Below, piece by piece: positions 11,659 to 13,598 of a stretch of DNA of 13,598 nucleotides. How positions within the stretch are numbered: the first letter of the stretch is position 1; every line of letters starts with the position of its first letter. The notes below the pieces were generated by a model. That model had not been told where the DNA came from and ran no database searches. It saw only the letters and a program-made list of their open reading frames with translations. Source of the stretch: JBEKHI01 sp050012355 (GTDB taxonomy: Bacteria; Actinomycetota; Actinomycetes; Streptosporangiales; Streptosporangiaceae); assembly GCA_050012355.1 (NCBI GenBank), contig JBEKHI010000222.1:1-13598 (forward strand). The letters run 5' to 3'. A program made the translations under genes and the position numbers.

Positions 11659-12492
11659 TTACCGGAACGACCCCGCCGTCAGGCCGGCCACGATGCGGCG
11701 CTGGGCGAATAGCACCAGCAGCGCGATCGGGATGGAGATGATCACCACGGCCGCGTCGATCAGGTTGTAGAAGGTCTGGAACCCGCTCTGGCCGAACGTC
11801 ACGATCGCCAGCGGCGCGGTGAAGCGATTGGTCGAGGACAGGAAAGAGACCGCGAACGCGAAGTCGTTCCAGGCCAGGATGAACGACAGGATCGCTGCCG
11901 TGAACACGCCGGGCACCGCGACCGGGATCACCACCCTCCACAGGGTTTGCAGCCGGGTGGCGCCGTCCACCAGGGCGGCGTCCTCCAGTTCCACCGGGAT
12001 CTGCTGAAAGAAGTTCCGCAGCAGCCAGGTGGAGATCGGCAGCGTGTAGACCAGGTACACGATGATCAGCGGATAGATGTTGTTCAGCGCGTTCAGGTAG
12101 CGCAGCAGCAGGAAGAGCGGGCCGATCATCGCCAGCACCGGGAAGAACCCGGCCAGCAGGATGAACGCGAGGATCGCCCCGGTACCGCGCAGCCGCAGCC
12201 GGGCGAGCGCGTACCCGGCCATGGTCGCCACCACGATCGTCACGGCCGTGGTGCACAGCGCCACGATCACGCTGTTCAGCAGGGGAGTGAGGAACTGCTG
12301 CTGGCGGAATACGTTGACGTACGCGCTGAACGACAGTTGCGACGGCACCACTCCGTTGGAACCGCCGACCCCGGCCGCGATCTGCGAGTTGGACTCCAGC
12401 GAGGTCCGCAGGATCCAGTAGAAGGGGAACAGCGCGATCAGCACCACGATCGCGACCACGATGTAAAACAGGGTTTCGCGGGCGATCTTCAT
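11659..12492 (-). CDS. Sugar ABC transporter permease, MalG-like (CUT1)
   Basis: One of two membrane subunits of a carbohydrate importer. It has 277 residues and six hydrophobic segments, beginning ARETLFYIVVAIVVLIALFPFYWILRTSL with few residues before the first membrane helix, as in MalG proteins. The EAA loop that docks the ATPase is visible at about 168-194 (ELEDAALVDGATRLQTL, then VVIPVAVPG). The C-terminus QRRIVAGLTAGSF is characteristic. ATG 12492 overlaps the stop of the upstream permease by 4 nt (ATGA), and GAGG lies 9 nt before it. The frame happens to stay open further upstream to 13176, but that part is antisense-like and overlaps the MalF-like gene. The transported sugar cannot be read from the sequence. 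A long hairpin follows. Confidence 0.95.
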   Translation of the reverse strand: MKIARETLFYIVVAIVVLIALFPFYWILRTSLESNSQIAAGVGGSNGVVPSQLSFSAYVNVFRQQQFLTPLLNSVIVALCTTAVTIVVATMAGYALARLRLRGTGAILAFILLAGFFPVLAMIGPLFLLLRYLNALNNIYPLIIVYLVYTLPISTWLLRNFFQQIPVELEDAALVDGATRLQTLWRVVIPVAVPGVFTAAILSFILAWNDFAFAVSFLSSTNRFTAPLAIVTFGQSGFQTFYNLIDAAVVIISIPIALLVLFAQRRIVAGLTAGSFR

Positions 12493-13436
12493 GTGGCCGG
12501 CCTCAGCAATCGCACATAGCCGAACGACACCACCAGCGCCAGCACCACGAGCATCAGCGACATGGCGCCGCCCAGACCGAAGTCGGTGTTGACGATGAAC
12601 GTCTGGTAATTGAGGAAGGACAGGGTCTCGGTCGAATTGCCGGGCCCGCCGCCGGTCATGATGTAAATGACGTCGAAGACCAGTAGCGCCTGCAGCGTCC
12701 GGAAGATCAGCGCGACCGATAGCGCCGGGCGAAGCATCGGCAACGTCACCCGCCGGAACGACTGCCACCACGAGGCGCCGTCGATCCTGGCCGCCTCGTA
12801 GACCTCTGACGGAATCACCTGCAGGCCAGCCAGCAGGATGAGGGCGACGAAGGGCACGTTCTTCCAGGAGTCCGCGACGAAGATGGCGACCCAGGATCGC
12901 AGCACCGACGCGTTCAGCCAGGTCAACGAGGACCACGCCGGGTGGAAGGTGGACAGGAAGTAATCGACGAACCCGGCCCGCGGGTCGAACATCGTCTTCC
13001 AGAGCATCGCCGACACCACCGTCGGGACCGCCCACGGGACCAGCACCGCGGCCCGGAGCAGCCCCCGGCCGCGGAACCGGCGGTGCAGCATCAGCGCGAG
13101 CCCCAGCCCCACCACCACGTCGAACACGATCGTCACCGCCGTGAACACGATGGTCCGCTCGAAGGCACCCACCCACACCGTGGAGTTGAACATGTCCGAG
13201 TAGTTCTTGGTGCCGACCCAGGAGTGCGGCAACGAGCCGTACGACAGGTTGACGAAGTGGAACGAGTTCCAGAGGTTGTAGATCAGCGGGTACCCGGTGA
13301 TGGCGACCAGCAGCACCAGCACCGGCGCGACCAGCGCGTATCCCAGCCGTCGGTCGGAGCGTTCCCGCGCATGGCCGACCGGGACCGGGCGGCGGCCCGC
13401 TGCCACGGGCCGCCGCCGCACTGTCTGACTCGCCAT
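12489..13436 (-). CDS. Sugar ABC transporter permease, MalF-like (CUT1)
   Basis: The partner membrane subunit of the importer, 315 residues. A basic, cytoplasmic N-terminal stretch (1-30) precedes the first membrane helix LGYALVAPVLVLLVAITGYPLIYNLWNSF. Family features are YSDMFN, VLVPWAVPTVVSAMLWKTMFDP (about 131-152), the EAA loop EVYEAARIDGASWWQSFRRVTLP (211-233) and TGGGPGNSTETLS (261-273). ATG 13436 shares one base with the stop codon of the binding-protein gene (TGATG) and has GGGGA 5 nt upstream. Its own stop overlaps the MalG-like start by 4 nt. The three genes are thus a tightly coupled operon. No ATPase gene lies in the visible part, as in many actinomycete CUT1 operons that share a general ATPase (MsiK-type); that sharing is inference here. 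Confidence 0.95.
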   Translation of the reverse strand: MASQTVRRRPVAAGRRPVPVGHARERSDRRLGYALVAPVLVLLVAITGYPLIYNLWNSFHFVNLSYGSLPHSWVGTKNYSDMFNSTVWVGAFERTIVFTAVTIVFDVVVGLGLALMLHRRFRGRGLLRAAVLVPWAVPTVVSAMLWKTMFDPRAGFVDYFLSTFHPAWSSLTWLNASVLRSWVAIFVADSWKNVPFVALILLAGLQVIPSEVYEAARIDGASWWQSFRRVTLPMLRPALSVALIFRTLQALLVFDVIYIMTGGGPGNSTETLSFLNYQTFIVNTDFGLGGAMSLMLVVLALVVSFGYVRLLRPAT

Positions 13437-13598
13437 CAGGTCCCCGGCGTCGCCGAGGCGGCTTGCTTGACCGAACTCGCCCCTGCCACGAGCGCCGCCG
13501 ACGCGGCGCTGGAGCTCGGGCTCGCGTAGACCTGCGACAACAGCACTTGCAGGTCGTCGGAGACTGTCAGGTAGTTGGGGTTGACCGGTCGCGGCGCC
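13436..13598 (-). CDS. Extracellular sugar-binding protein, C-terminal end only
   Basis: The minus strand carries an open frame of 53 residues running in from the right edge, reading PRPVNPNYLTVSDDLQVLLS near its start and ending SATPGT. The PVxPNYxxxSDxLQ pattern is the usual C-terminal helix region of CUT1 solute-binding lipoproteins. Its stop shares one base with the MalF-like start. Position upstream of two permeases supports the same role: capturing the sugar outside the cell. The tail after YAS is a low-complexity Ser/Ala stretch. The rest, including the expected lipoprotein signal, is outside the window, so no substrate can be proposed. Confidence 0.8.
   Translation of the reverse strand, partial: APRPVNPNYLTVSDDLQVLLSQVYASPSSSAASAALVAGASSVKQAASATPGT

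Noticed and set aside
12493..13176. N-terminal 228-codon extension of the MalG-like frame
   Set aside because: It overlaps the MalF-like gene, is Arg/Gly/Asp-rich without membrane segments, and the true start is fixed by the ATGA overlap at 12492.

Overview
The window is GC-rich DNA, roughly two thirds GC by eye, with strong G/C preference at third codon positions and frequent GTG and TTG starts. Its gene families (XRE regulator with a DUF5753-type C-terminus, PF02441-type flavoprotein beside an HTH/TPR-like regulator, DUF2000, YegP/DUF1508, SIP-type siderophore reductase, CUT1 sugar ABC permeases) point to an actinomycete chromosome. I cannot name the genus. No rRNA, tRNA, CRISPR array or transposase was seen.

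Layout from left to right. (1) 1-579: an XRE/DUF5753 regulator, cut by the left edge, divergent from an aldo/keto reductase (762-1712). The space between them holds a palindrome and a second, inverted copy of its core. (2) 1848-4413, minus strand: a secreted trypsin-like serine protease, a membrane-anchored actinobacterial protein of unknown function, and a second aldo/keto reductase. The last two overlap by 14 nt. (3) 4442/4496-5830: a MATE-family exporter, divergent from the second reductase and overlapping at its 3' end a small membrane protein with two CxxCxxTG zinc-knuckle motifs. (4) 6315-8033, minus strand: a TauE/SafE permease and a siderophore-interacting FAD reductase. The reductase ends at a convincing intrinsic terminator. 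(5) 8264-10387, plus strand: a flavoprotein, an HTH/TPR-like regulator that starts 82 nt inside it, and an 87-residue protein of unknown function. (6) 10177-11300: an AraC-type regulator that has lost its HTH domain, divergent from a DUF2000 gene. (7) 11302-13598, minus strand: a YegP-like protein, a very long hairpin, and a sugar ABC transporter operon (end of the binding protein, then two permeases).

How the genes may work together. The ABC operon reads binding protein, MalF-like, MalG-like with 1-nt and 4-nt start/stop overlaps and no ATPase, so it probably borrows a shared ATPase. DUF2000 with a divergent AraC-type regulator looks like a familiar pair in which the regulator has decayed. 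The flavoprotein / HTH-TPR / small-protein block is the least understood module and the best candidate for a poorly described system. Several genes lack a Shine-Dalgarno sequence and instead have a -10-like hexamer 6-7 nt before the start codon, which suggests leaderless transcripts.
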